This document shows positions 1-5,299 of a stretch of 6,500 nucleotides of DNA, one piece after another (position 1 is the first letter of the stretch; each line of letters starts with the position of its first letter). Below the pieces are notes generated by a model. That model had not been told where the DNA came from. It searched no databases and was given only the letters and a program-made list of their open reading frames with translations. This stretch comes from an uncultured bacterium. GTDB taxonomy: Bacteria; Patescibacteriota; Patescibacteriia; CAIQCM01. The stretch covers positions 1-6,500 of the forward strand of contig CAIQCM010000036.1 of assembly GCA_903870305.1 (NCBI GenBank). Reading direction: 5' to 3'. The translations under genes and the position numbers were made by a program.

Positions 1-16
1 ATAAACAGGGCGTATC

Positions 17-25
17 TGTGGATAA
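17..25 (-). other. Isolated DnaA-box-like 9-mer
   Basis: The + strand reads TGTGGATAA, the exact complement of the E. coli consensus DnaA box TTATCCACA. It stands alone: I see no second perfect copy and no clear origin architecture in the rest of the window. A perfect 9-mer can arise by chance, so it may mean nothing, or be the edge of something to the left of the window. Confidence 0.25.
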
Positions 26-83
26 TTTTAGTGTTCATCTTTCTAGTTAATTCCGGTCATTAATATATTGTTTCTTTATTGGG

Positions 84-104
84 CCAATATATCCGTTATA
101 TAGG
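84..104. repeat. Inverted repeat just upstream of the ncRNA promoter
   Basis: CC-A-ATATA (84-91) pairs with TATAT-A-GG (97-104) around the 5-base centre TCCGT, with one A/A mismatch. It ends four bases before the -35 box at 109. Its position would suit a regulator-binding site or an UP-like element, but it is short and AT-rich, and no function is shown by sequence alone. Confidence 0.3.
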
Positions 105-108
105 TGTG

Positions 109-137
109 TTGACGGAGACCGTTTTTTGTGATACTAT
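109..137 (+). promoter_or_regulatory. Sigma70-type promoter with extended -10
   Basis: TTGACG (109-114, 5 of 6 to the -35 consensus) is followed by a 17-base spacer and TACTAT (132-137), which keeps the key TA...T of the -10. TG at 129-130, one base before the -10, makes it an extended -10 (TGnTACTAT). The expected start of transcription is near 144. No protein gene follows for more than 550 bases, so it most likely drives the structured RNA described at 144-655. Confidence 0.6.
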
Positions 138-369
138 GTGTATGTACTCTCTTGAGTACGATAGCTCTTTAGAGAAATTTCCCTGTAAGTCATAAGACGG
201 GAAAATATCTTTCATCCGTACTGATCCGTTAAAACAAAAACAAAATGTTAAAACGTGGGAGACCCCATTAAACAAAACAGGGTCTATCTCCCAAGGATTG
301 GTAAGGATGATCGTCGCAGCGGAATAGGTTATCATCAGTCGTGATTCCACCTTTTGCCCCTCATGGAGA

Positions 370-455
370 GGCCAAGAGTGGAGTCACCCCTGTGGACCTG
401 TGCCGCAGGGGTCAACCCTGCCTTTAATCTTCTTAAACGCGCAGGTCCGTTGGCC
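370..455 (+). other. Folded RNA block with two mutually exclusive helices
   Basis: In fold A, GGCCAA (370-375) pairs with TTGGCC (450-455), then ten pairs join 394-403 to 439-448 (one T-G wobble at 401/441), and inside them GCAGGG (405-410) closes on CCCTGC (416-421) over the loop GTCAA. In fold B, CCCCTGTGG (387-395) pairs with CCGCAGGGG (403-411) over a 7-base loop (one T-G wobble at 393/405). Bases 394-395 and 403-411 are used by both, so the folds exclude each other. Both wobbles are G-U pairs only in a + strand transcript, which agrees with the promoter direction. Confidence 0.45.
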
Positions 456-489
456 CTTTTGCTTATATGGGCTGCCTGAACGTCAGCGA

Positions 490-587
490 CTCGATGCCAA
501 TATACAAATCCTTACGAATATAACGAATAAAATACAAATTCGTAACGGCATTCGTCATATTCGTACAATTCGCATATTAGCATCGAG
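490..587. repeat. 39-bp-arm palindromic element with TTCGT/ACGAA motifs
   Basis: The left arm 490-528 and right arm 550-587 are inverted copies around a 21-base centre. Pairs 490-509 with 568-587 (17 of 20 match) and 513-528 with 550-565 (15 of 16 match) are separated by a 3x2 internal loop. Both ends are the perfect 8-mer CTCGATGC/GCATCGAG, and GCATCGAG occurs once more at 618-625. ACGAAT recurs in the left arm and ATTCGT in the right. There is no room for a transposase, so this is a MITE- or REP-like element, or a very long RNA hairpin. From general knowledge, similar TTCGT-rich palindromes are common between genes in Patescibacteria; I cannot check copy number here. Confidence 0.6.
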
Positions 588-628
588 GCAAGGCCGTGTA
601 GCGGCCATCGCATCTTCGCATCGAGACA

Positions 629-655
629 AAAGCCGCCAGTAGGCGGATTTTCTTT
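629..655 (+). terminator. Intrinsic terminator ending the candidate ncRNA
   Basis: A short GC stem, CCGCC (633-637) with GGCGG (642-646) over the loop AGTA, is preceded by AAAAG and followed by ATTTTCTTT. The stem is only five pairs but all G-C. It lies directly before the next promoter (-35 at 659), so it separates the upstream RNA unit from the dksA-like/lspA operon. Confidence 0.6.
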
Positions 656-658
656 ATA

Positions 659-687
659 TTGACGGAAACAGGTTATTTGCGTAAGAT
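659..687 (+). promoter_or_regulatory. Promoter of the dksA-like/lspA operon
   Basis: TTGACG (659-664) lies 17 bases before TAAGAT (682-687), the same -35 word and spacing as the promoter at 109. Transcription should start near 694, which leaves a leader of about 20 bases before the ATG at 715 and argues against the GTG at 697 as the start codon. Confidence 0.6.
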
Positions 688-714
688 ATAAACCTAGTGA
701 AACCTTACATATAT

Positions 715-1092
715 ATGGCATTGGACAAAGCATTCATCAAAGAAATGGAGACCGGACTTAAGGAGGAGAAGATCAAGCTTACGGCGCAGCTCGCGGAAAT
801 TTCCACGAACAGCTCGCGCAACCCGGGCGAGAATACCGCTTCTTTCCCCAATTTTGGCGATGCCGAAGACGAGAACGCCGCCGAAGTAACGACCTTCTCG
901 AACAATTTAACCTTGGAACGAACCCTGGAGACGAATTTGCGCGACGTTGATAAAGCGCTCGCGAGCATTGCGGCGGGCAAATACGGCATTTGCAAATATT
1001 GCCACAAGGAGATCGATGAAAAACGTTTGCGCGCAAGACCGGCTTCTTCTTCCTGCATTGATTGCAAAAAGAAACTTACTCTGGAGGGCTAG
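715..1092 (+). CDS. DksA/TraR-family zinc-finger transcription regulator
   Basis: The 125-residue product is a short member of the DksA/TraR family, whose members reach RNA polymerase through the secondary channel and alter promoter response, often with ppGpp. Residues 1-35 and 55-88 are charged and helical, as expected for the family's coiled-coil arm. D49 and D52 (GDAEDENA, 48-55) sit where DksA carries its tip aspartates. The C-terminal zinc finger is complete: Cys93, Cys96, Cys114 and Cys117 in the spacing C-x2-C-x17-C-x2-C, in the context YGICKYCHKEID. I chose ATG 715 because the promoter at 659-687 would start the transcript near 694; GTG 697 would add six residues (MKPYIY). No Shine-Dalgarno is visible. 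lspA follows after 6 bases, a pairing seen in many bacteria. The family is clear; whether it acts as true DksA in this organism is inference. Confidence 0.9.
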   Translation: MALDKAFIKEMETGLKEEKIKLTAQLAEISTNSSRNPGENTASFPNFGDAEDENAAEVTTFSNNLTLERTLETNLRDVDKALASIAAGKYGICKYCHKEIDEKRLRARPASSSCIDCKKKLTLEG

Positions 1093-1098
1093 AATTTT

Positions 1099-1578
1099 AT
1101 GCGGGTAAAACGCGCGCTGGCCGTCGTTTTACCTATCGCGCTTTTGGCGCTCGATCGGCTGGCTAAATGGTATGCTTTTGCAGCACTCCCTCCGGGTAGG
1201 GGTGCTGTTTTGGTATCGGGATTAAGTTACGAATATTTCTATAACCCGGGTCTGGCATTCTCGCTATTCTCGCCCATTGTCGCGACCATTGCTTCGGCTT
1301 TGGCTTTCATGTCTCTGGCAGCATTTGCCTTGAGGCATCGCTTGGCCGGCAAACCGCTTCGAACGCGCGATCTCTGTTCGTTCATGCTTATTGCCGCAGG
1401 CGGCGCTAGCAATGTTTACGACCGGATCATTGGCGGCGGGGTGACCGACTACATTATCTTTGCTCGGTCCGCATGGAACATTGCGGATATCATGATCCTC
1501 GCAGGGATCGCGCTCATGATCTTTGAACGCAATCCTAAAGGCGGTATTTCTGCTGATCGCAAAATTAATAAAACATGA
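1099..1578 (+). CDS. lspA: Lipoprotein signal peptidase (signal peptidase II)
   Basis: LspA is the membrane aspartyl protease that removes signal peptides from diacylglyceryl-modified prolipoproteins at the outer face of the cytoplasmic membrane. The product has 159 residues, the usual family length, with four hydrophobic segments (about 5-17, 53-78, 92-107, 126-142). Family motifs appear in order: LDRLAKW with Asp19, NPGLAF (49-54), SNVYDR (104-109), VTDY with the first catalytic Asp at 117, and WNIAD with the second at Asp130. ATG 1099 has a good Shine-Dalgarno (GGAGGG, 1083-1088) lying inside the end of the preceding gene, six bases after whose stop it begins, so the two are probably co-transcribed and translationally coupled. 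The last codons and the TGA stop run into the repeat at 1571-1644. A full-length functional enzyme is likely. Confidence 0.93.
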   Translation: MRVKRALAVVLPIALLALDRLAKWYAFAALPPGRGAVLVSGLSYEYFYNPGLAFSLFSPIVATIASALAFMSLAAFALRHRLAGKPLRTRDLCSFMLIAAGGASNVYDRIIGGGVTDYIIFARSAWNIADIMILAGIALMIFERNPKGGISADRKINKT

Positions 1579-1644
1579 AGCACACAACATGAAACACCCG
1601 GATTGATTTTTTCTTTCTGAATGTTTCATGCTTCATGTTTCATG
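1571..1644. repeat. Heptamer-based inverted repeat between lspA and comM
   Basis: The right side is three tandem heptamers, TTTCATG, CTTCATG and TTTCATG (1624-1644). The left side carries inverted copies: AAACATGAAGC (1571-1581) matches GCTTCATGTTT (1630-1640) perfectly, and ATGAAACA (1589-1596) matches TGTTTCAT (1622-1629), with 7 extra bases between the two left blocks. The loop is T-rich. It overlaps the lspA stop codon and fills most of the 90-base gap before comM. It has no GC stem with a T tail, so it is not a normal terminator. Confidence 0.65.
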
Positions 1645-1668
1645 CTAGTTCTGCGATAGCTTTTACAA

Positions 1669-3186
1669 ATGGCAACTTCAATAAAGAGCGCGGCGCTTTG
1701 CGGGATCGCGGCGCACGCGCTAACGGTGGAAGCGGATATAGCGTCCGGCCTTCCGGGTTTTGCGGTCGTCGGACTCCCCGACGCCGCCGTCTCGGAGTCG
1801 CGCGACCGCGTGCGCGCGGCAATAAAGAACAGCGGCTTTTCGTTTCCGACCGGACGGGTCACGGTGAACCTTGCGCCGGCTGATTCGCGCAAGGCGGGCG
1901 CGGGTTATGACCTGCCGATCGCGGTCGCGATCTTGGCCTCTTGCGGATTCATCACAAAATTGCCGCATGAAGCGATCTATGCCGGCGAGCTTTCACTCGA
2001 CGGCTCGGTACGACCCGTGCCCGGTGTGCTCGCGATCGCGGAAATGGCTCGCGAAAGCAAAGCGCCGTGCTTGTTCGTGCCGGTCGAGAACGCCGCCGAA
2101 GCGGCGCTCGTTCCGGACATTCAAATAATTCCCGTCGGCTCGCTCTTGGCTTTGGCGCTGCATCTTGAAGGCACGCGCACGATCGACCCGGCGCCGCACG
2201 CGCTTCCCGAACTGAACGCGCCGGAATGGGAAACGGATTTTGCCGCCATTCGCGGACAATTCACCGCCAAGCGCGTCTTAACGATCGCCGCCTCCGGCGG
2301 CCACAACATTTTGCTCTCGGGTCCGCCCGGCTCGGGCAAGACCATGCTCTCGCACGCGCTCCCCGGCATCTTGCCGCCCTTAACATATAACGAGGCGCTT
2401 GAGACGACGCGCATTTACTCCGCAGCCGGCCTGCTTTCGGGCGGCGGCCTCGTGAACACGCGCCCCTTCCGCCACCCGCATCATTCGGCTTCGGCGGTCG
2501 CGATGGTGGGCGGCGGCGCCTCGGCGCGGCCGGGCGAAATATCGCTCGCGCACCGCGGGATCCTGTTCATGGACGAGTTCCCCGAGTTCCCGCGTTCGGT
2601 GCTCGAACACTTGCGCGAGCCGCTTGAGGACGGGACGATCACGGTTTCGCGCGCCGCCGGCACCAATACTTACCCGGCCAAGTTCTTGCTCGTCGCGGCC
2701 AAGAACCCGTGTCCGTGCGGCTATGCCGGGGATCCGCAAATATCATGCGTCTGTTCGCCGACGCGGCTTGAACTTTATCGGAAAAAATTATCAGGTCCGC
2801 TTATCGACCGCATCGACCTCGCCGCCGACGTGCCGCGACAGAACTTTTCCGAGCTCACGGCCGGAAACGCCGATGAAAACTCCGGGTCCGTGCGCGAACG
2901 CGTGATCGCGGCGCGCGAACGGCAAAACACGCGCTATGCCGGAACCAAGATCATCACTAACTCTGATCTCTCGGCGCGCATGCTTCCAAAATATTGTCCG
3001 ACAACCGACGCGGCCGGAAAACTGATCGGCGCGGCGGTCGACCGTTTCCATCTTTCGGCGCGCTCATACCATCGCTTATTGAAAGTGTCGCGCACGATCG
3101 CCGATCTTGAGGGCGCGGAAATTATCGAAGAAAAACATTTGGCTGAAGCGCTGCAATATAGGCCGAGGGTGGAGGGAGCTCATTAA
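1669..3186 (+). CDS. comM: YifB/ComM family AAA+ ATPase (Mg-chelatase-like)
   Basis: The 505-residue product is a full-length YifB/ComM protein. In naturally competent bacteria ComM is a ring helicase that helps integrate incoming DNA by branch migration; elsewhere its role is poorly known. Domains in order: an N-terminal Lon-S16-like ChlI domain (about 20-165, with GLPGFAVVGLPD and VNLAPAD), the Mg-chelatase-type AAA+ core (about 185-390), and a C-terminal helical domain (about 400-500). Seen directly: Walker A GPPGSGKT (218-225), the family's PFRHPHHSAS (266-275), Walker B ILFMDEF (298-304), a Cys cluster NPCPCGYAGD...CVC (346-362, Cys348, 350, 360, 362), GPLIDRIDL (376-384), and SARSYHRLLKVSRTIADL (463-480). 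The start ATG 1669 has no clear Shine-Dalgarno, but the N-terminus fits the family. No com genes for DNA uptake lie in the window, so a role in transformation is inference. Confidence 0.94.
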   Translation: MATSIKSAALCGIAAHALTVEADIASGLPGFAVVGLPDAAVSESRDRVRAAIKNSGFSFPTGRVTVNLAPADSRKAGAGYDLPIAVAILASCGFITKLPHEAIYAGELSLDGSVRPVPGVLAIAEMARESKAPCLFVPVENAAEAALVPDIQIIPVGSLLALALHLEGTRTIDPAPHALPELNAPEWETDFAAIRGQFTAKRVLTIAASGGHNILLSGPPGSGKTMLSHALPGILPPLTYNEALETTRIYSAAGLLSGGGLVNTRPFRHPHHSASAVAMVGGGASARPGEISLAHRGILFMDEFPEFPRSVLEHLREPLEDGTITVSRAAGTNTYPAKFLLVAAKNPCPCGYAGDPQISCVCSPTRLELYRKKLSGPLIDRIDLAADVPRQNFSELTAGNADENSGSVRERVIAARERQNTRYAGTKIITNSDLSARMLPKYCPTTDAAGKLIGAAVDRFHLSARSYHRLLKVSRTIADLEGAEIIEEKHLAEALQYRPRVEGAH

Positions 3187-3193
3187 TTAAAAA

Positions 3194-3234
3194 CCAAGAA
3201 CCAAGAACCAATTTCCAAATAAGTTGATAAAATC
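3194..3234 (+). repeat. CCAAGAA repeat, copy 1 (after comM)
   Basis: This 41-base unit matches copy 2 (3600-3640) at 36 of 41 positions without gaps; the differences are at 3206, 3207, 3208, 3213 and 3219. It starts 7 bases after the comM stop. Read in the comM frame beyond that stop it gives TKNQEPISK and then TAA (3220-3222), the same kind of tail that copy 2 actually encodes. It also lies in the leader of the four-helix-bundle gene, ending 10 bases before its ATG. Confidence 0.8.
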
Positions 3235-3244
3235 CAAATTCCAA

Positions 3245-3628
3245 ATGAACGAACATCCATATAATCTGCACGAGCGAACGGCTCTATTTGCTAGAGATGT
3301 CCGAATCCTCTTAAGGAGGTTGCCTCGAAGCATCGTGACCATTGAAGATATCAAGCAACTGACGAGATCCTCCGGTTCGATCGGAGCGAATTACCTTGAA
3401 GCGAACGATGGCCTCGGCGCAAAAGATACCCTCTTTCGATTCCGGATATCGAGAAAGGAGGCGAAAGAAAGCGCCTTCTGGCTGCAGCTCATCGATGTCG
3501 GCCAATCATCTGAACTCGAACGGGAGAGGTCGCGCCTACATAATGAGTCAAATCAGCTAGTCCGAATTCTGTCGGCAATCATCAACAAGATTGAAATGAC
3601 CAAGAACCAAGGGTCAATGTCCAAGTAA
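3245..3628 (+). CDS. Four-helix-bundle protein (S23/IVP-type)
   Basis: The 127-residue product belongs to the four-helix-bundle family first known from 23S rRNA intervening sequences and very common as stand-alone genes in Patescibacteria and Bacteroidetes. Its biochemical role is unknown. Seen in the sequence: the N-terminal pattern ERTALFARDVR (10-20), the core SSGSIGANYLEA (42-53), SRKEAKESAFWLQLI (69-83) and a final helix LVRILSAIINKIE (105-117). Nearly every family hallmark is present, so it looks intact. ATG 3245 was chosen because the family pattern begins there; TTG 3224 would extend it by seven residues encoded by repeat copy 1. No Shine-Dalgarno is visible. The last nine residues (TKNQGSMSK) and the stop come from repeat copy 2. 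There is no 23S rRNA here, so it is not inside an rRNA intervening sequence. Confidence 0.85.
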   Translation: MNEHPYNLHERTALFARDVRILLRRLPRSIVTIEDIKQLTRSSGSIGANYLEANDGLGAKDTLFRFRISRKEAKESAFWLQLIDVGQSSELERERSRLHNESNQLVRILSAIINKIEMTKNQGSMSK

Positions 3629-3640
3629 GTTGATAAAATC
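3600..3640 (+). repeat. CCAAGAA repeat, copy 2 (encodes the tail of the four-helix-bundle gene)
   Basis: This is the second 41-base copy, exactly 406 bases from copy 1. Its first two thirds are translated as the C-terminal tail TKNQGSMSK, with the TAA stop at 3626-3628; the remaining AAGTTGATAAAATC-type part is untranslated. The two copies bracket the four-helix-bundle gene as direct repeats. Confidence 0.8.
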
Positions 3641-3646
3641 AAAAAC

Positions 3647-3682
3647 ACAAAACCGAATTGCGGCTTTGCAATTCGGTTTTGT
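3647..3682. terminator. Bidirectional intrinsic terminator between convergent genes
   Basis: A perfect 15-bp stem (3647-3661 with 3668-3682; ACAAAACCGAATTGC on the left) closes the 6-base loop GGCTTT. The A-rich left flank and TTTTGT right flank allow it to work on both strands. The - strand reading has the better T tract (TTTTGTGTTTTT), suiting the end of the M23 peptidase transcript, while the + reading ends the comM/four-helix-bundle side. Confidence 0.8.
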
Positions 3683-3710
3683 ATGGCGAACCGCTCGCTT
3701 CGAGCATTAC

Positions 3711-3744
3711 TCGGGACTCCCGGTATTAAACCCGATATTTTTTT
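3711..3744 (+). terminator. Possible second + strand terminator
   Basis: TCGGG (3711-3715) can pair with CCCGA (3731-3735), followed at once by TA and seven T (3738-3744). A competing small hairpin CGGG-ACT-CCCG (3712-3722) uses the same left arm. The long loop (15 bases) makes it weaker than the stem at 3647-3682. Between the two lies one more small hairpin, GCTCG/CGAGC (3693-3705). Confidence 0.4.
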
Positions 3745-3766
3745 GTTTTCTGTAATTAACTGTTTT

Positions 3767-3814
3767 GGAATTTAAAATTGAAACTTTACTTGAAAATTGG
3801 TTCTTGGTTCTTGG
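3767..3814 (-). repeat. CCAAGAA repeat, copy 3 (after the M23 gene, inverted)
   Basis: Read on the - strand from 3814, this copy is identical to copy 1 for the first 21 bases, then drifts but stays alignable through a shared AAATTCCAAA near its end. It begins 10 bases past the M23 stop codon. Continued in the M23 frame it would read TKNQEPIFK followed by TAA, as in the other two copies. It points leftwards, so each copy follows the sense of the gene it trails. Confidence 0.75.
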
Positions 3815-3824
3815 TTCTTTCGCC

Positions 3825-5138
3825 TTACCGAATGTACGGCATCGGGTTGGTGTATTTTCCGTTCACGCGGACCTCGAAGTGCAGGTGGGGGCCGGTCGAA
3901 TGACCGGTTGAACCGATAAGCGCAATGGTTTCGCCGCGATGCACTTGCTGTCCAACGACCACGAACCGCGCCGAGGTGTGGCCGTAACGAGTCGTGATCC
4001 CGTTGCCGTGGTCGATGTCGACATAATACCCATAGCCGGTCGCGCATGATTTTCCGCAACCCGAATGCGTGACAATGCCGTCGTCGGCCGCGTAAATGGG
4101 CGTTCCTTTTGGCGCGCCAAGGTCAAGGCCGGTGTGAATGCCGTGATCAACGCGGCTCCAAATGCCGTAGGGCTGGGTAATGATGTGCGAGGTGGTCGGC
4201 CAAACCATATCGGTCGCTCCATTGTCCTCCACGTCCGGCGGCTTGGTGAATATCTGGATCGGCGAAGCGATCGGTTTGGGTTTTGGTTTGGGCGCTGGCG
4301 GAGGCGCGATCTTTCCCCCGGGAATGATGAGCGACCCGCCGGCGGCGAGGGCCGTTTCGTCGGTGATATTATTCCAATTCATGATATCTTGCGGATCAAC
4401 GCCGTTTGCGGCCGCGATCTTGGCGATCGTGTCGCCGGACTTTACCTTATAGGTGATGCCCGAGGTCGGAAGGATCGCGAGCGTTTGTCCGGGCTGGATG
4501 AAATCGTGGACCGTGAGTTTGTTCTCCCAAAGAATGGTGGCAATAGAGATGCCGAACTTGTTGGCAATATCCGAAAGCGTGTCGCCCGGCCCGACGACAT
4601 ATTGTTCGATCTGCGAGCGATGAGCGATCGTGCCGCTTCCGGGAATGGTTTCCGGCATGAGCGCGCCAAGCTCGGTCATCGTGTCCGATCCCTGGTCCAG
4701 AGTTTGATCGGTGCTATCGTCGCCGTCGGCAACGCCGGTGTTAGCGGGGTCTGAGTTGGCAACATCTTCTTTGTCATTCGCCGACGGCAGGCCGGATTCA
4801 ACAACCGCGCTGTCATCGCCGGTGATGTATTTGTAAAGCACCGATTGTTCGCCCGAAGAAACGGTCGACTGAGTTTGCGCGTACAGATTACCGCCGGCCG
4901 TGGTCAAAGCCACAGCAATGACGGCGCCGTGCAAAATACCCCGGTGGGTGGCGATAAGAACAAAGCGGCGTTCGGCCGGACGAAGCGCGCGGCGAATGCG
5001 AACCAATAAACTATAAAAACGGATGAGGATCGGCAAAATAAAATGGCGCCCGATCCAATAGATCGCGACGCCCAACATCAAAAACAATCCTTTTAAGATC
5101 CTTTTAGCTCCAAGAGCGCCGCGGACCGCGGCGACCAA
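3825..5138 (-). CDS. Membrane-anchored LysM-M23 peptidoglycan hydrolase
   Basis: The product is a zinc metallopeptidase expected to cut peptide cross-links of peptidoglycan outside the membrane. In the 437-residue reading: hydrophobic stretches at about 14-47 and 67-87 (the second like a signal anchor ending near AYAQT-type sequence, NLYAQT), an acidic low-complexity linker (about 105-165), LysM 1 (180-223, VVGPGDTLSDIANKFGIS), LysM 2 (230-273, VKSGDTIAKIAAANGV), a Pro/Lys linker (278-290) and the M23 domain (about 310-437). The zinc and catalytic residues are all present: His335 and Asp339 (HTGLD), His387 (RYGH), His418 and His420 (HLHFEV), so it should be active. An unusual CGKSC (361-365) may form a disulfide loop. 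The start is uncertain: TTG 5138 is the only usual start in frame, without a Shine-Dalgarno, yet the frame stays open up to 5267. It diverges from hppA and converges on the four-helix-bundle gene. Confidence 0.9.
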   Translation of the reverse strand: MVAAVRGALGAKRILKGLFLMLGVAIYWIGRHFILPILIRFYSLLVRIRRALRPAERRFVLIATHRGILHGAVIAVALTTAGGNLYAQTQSTVSSGEQSVLYKYITGDDSAVVESGLPSANDKEDVANSDPANTGVADGDDSTDQTLDQGSDTMTELGALMPETIPGSGTIAHRSQIEQYVVGPGDTLSDIANKFGISIATILWENKLTVHDFIQPGQTLAILPTSGITYKVKSGDTIAKIAAANGVDPQDIMNWNNITDETALAAGGSLIIPGGKIAPPPAPKPKPKPIASPIQIFTKPPDVEDNGATDMVWPTTSHIITQPYGIWSRVDHGIHTGLDLGAPKGTPIYAADDGIVTHSGCGKSCATGYGYYVDIDHGNGITTRYGHTSARFVVVGQQVHRGETIALIGSTGHSTGPHLHFEVRVNGKYTNPMPYIR

Positions 5139-5299
5139 AAGCTTAATAAAGAAATTGTGGACCTTGGTGGAAATATGGTTCTCGTTAACAAGTCGTTCTT
5201 CGCGCCTTTTCTTATCGTTCCGGCACGGTTTTTTTGCGCAAAAATTGGCTTGATTAAGGGACTTAATTTACGACGCTAGTCCTGTCTCTCGTAGCAAAA

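Larger units (their letters stand above)
144..655 (+). ncRNA. Candidate long structured non-coding RNA, unidentified
   Basis: This stretch has its own promoter in front (109-137), an intrinsic terminator at its end (629-655), and no convincing protein gene on either strand. On the + strand it folds locally almost throughout: GTACTC/GAGTAC (144-149/154-159), TTTCCC/GGGAAA with a nested GTC/GAC (178-204), GGGAGACCC against GGG...TCTCCC (257-265/280-292), GATGAT/ATCATC (306-311/331-336) or GGAAT/ATTCC (321-325/344-348), a larger folded block at 370-455, a long palindrome at 490-587, and GGCCGT/GCGGCC (592-597/601-606). I looked for conserved words of RNase P RNA (GAGGAAAGTCC, ACAGAA), tmRNA (tag frame, T-loop), SRP RNA (GGAAGGAAGCAGCC) and T-boxes and found none. 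The exact 5' end is inferred from the promoter. The region could also be a decayed intergenic stretch with fortuitous hairpins. Confidence 0.42.

Noticed and set aside
1..120. Replication origin suggested by the DnaA-box 9-mer
   Set aside because: Only one perfect box was seen, with no cluster, no clear AT-rich unwinding array next to it, and no dnaA or dnaN in the window.
96..350. An 84-codon open frame on the - strand
   Set aside because: It has no recognisable motif, lies in AT-rich sequence where several hairpins interrupt it, and runs against a better-supported + strand promoter.
355..480. RNase P RNA, tmRNA, SRP RNA or 6S RNA
   Set aside because: The strong G+C helices prompted the idea, but none of the universally conserved words of the first three is present on either strand, and the 6S closing stem and open bubble could not be built.
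400..642. An 80-codon open frame on the + strand
   Set aside because: Its codons run through the folded block, the long palindrome and into the terminator stem, and the peptide resembles nothing I know.
3224..3244. TTG 3224 as the start of the four-helix-bundle gene
   Set aside because: The extra seven codons are repeat-derived and do not match the family N-terminus; ATG 3245 gives the expected beginning.
3194..3820. A CRISPR array or insertion-sequence ends
   Set aside because: There are only three repeat copies, one inverted, at 406-base and irregular spacing, with a gene between two of them, and no cas gene or transposase. They are dispersed repeats.
4065..4754. A 229-codon open frame on the + strand
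   Set aside because: It is antisense to the LysM-M23 coding region and rich in Arg/Gly/Asp, as expected of a shadow frame in G+C-rich sequence.
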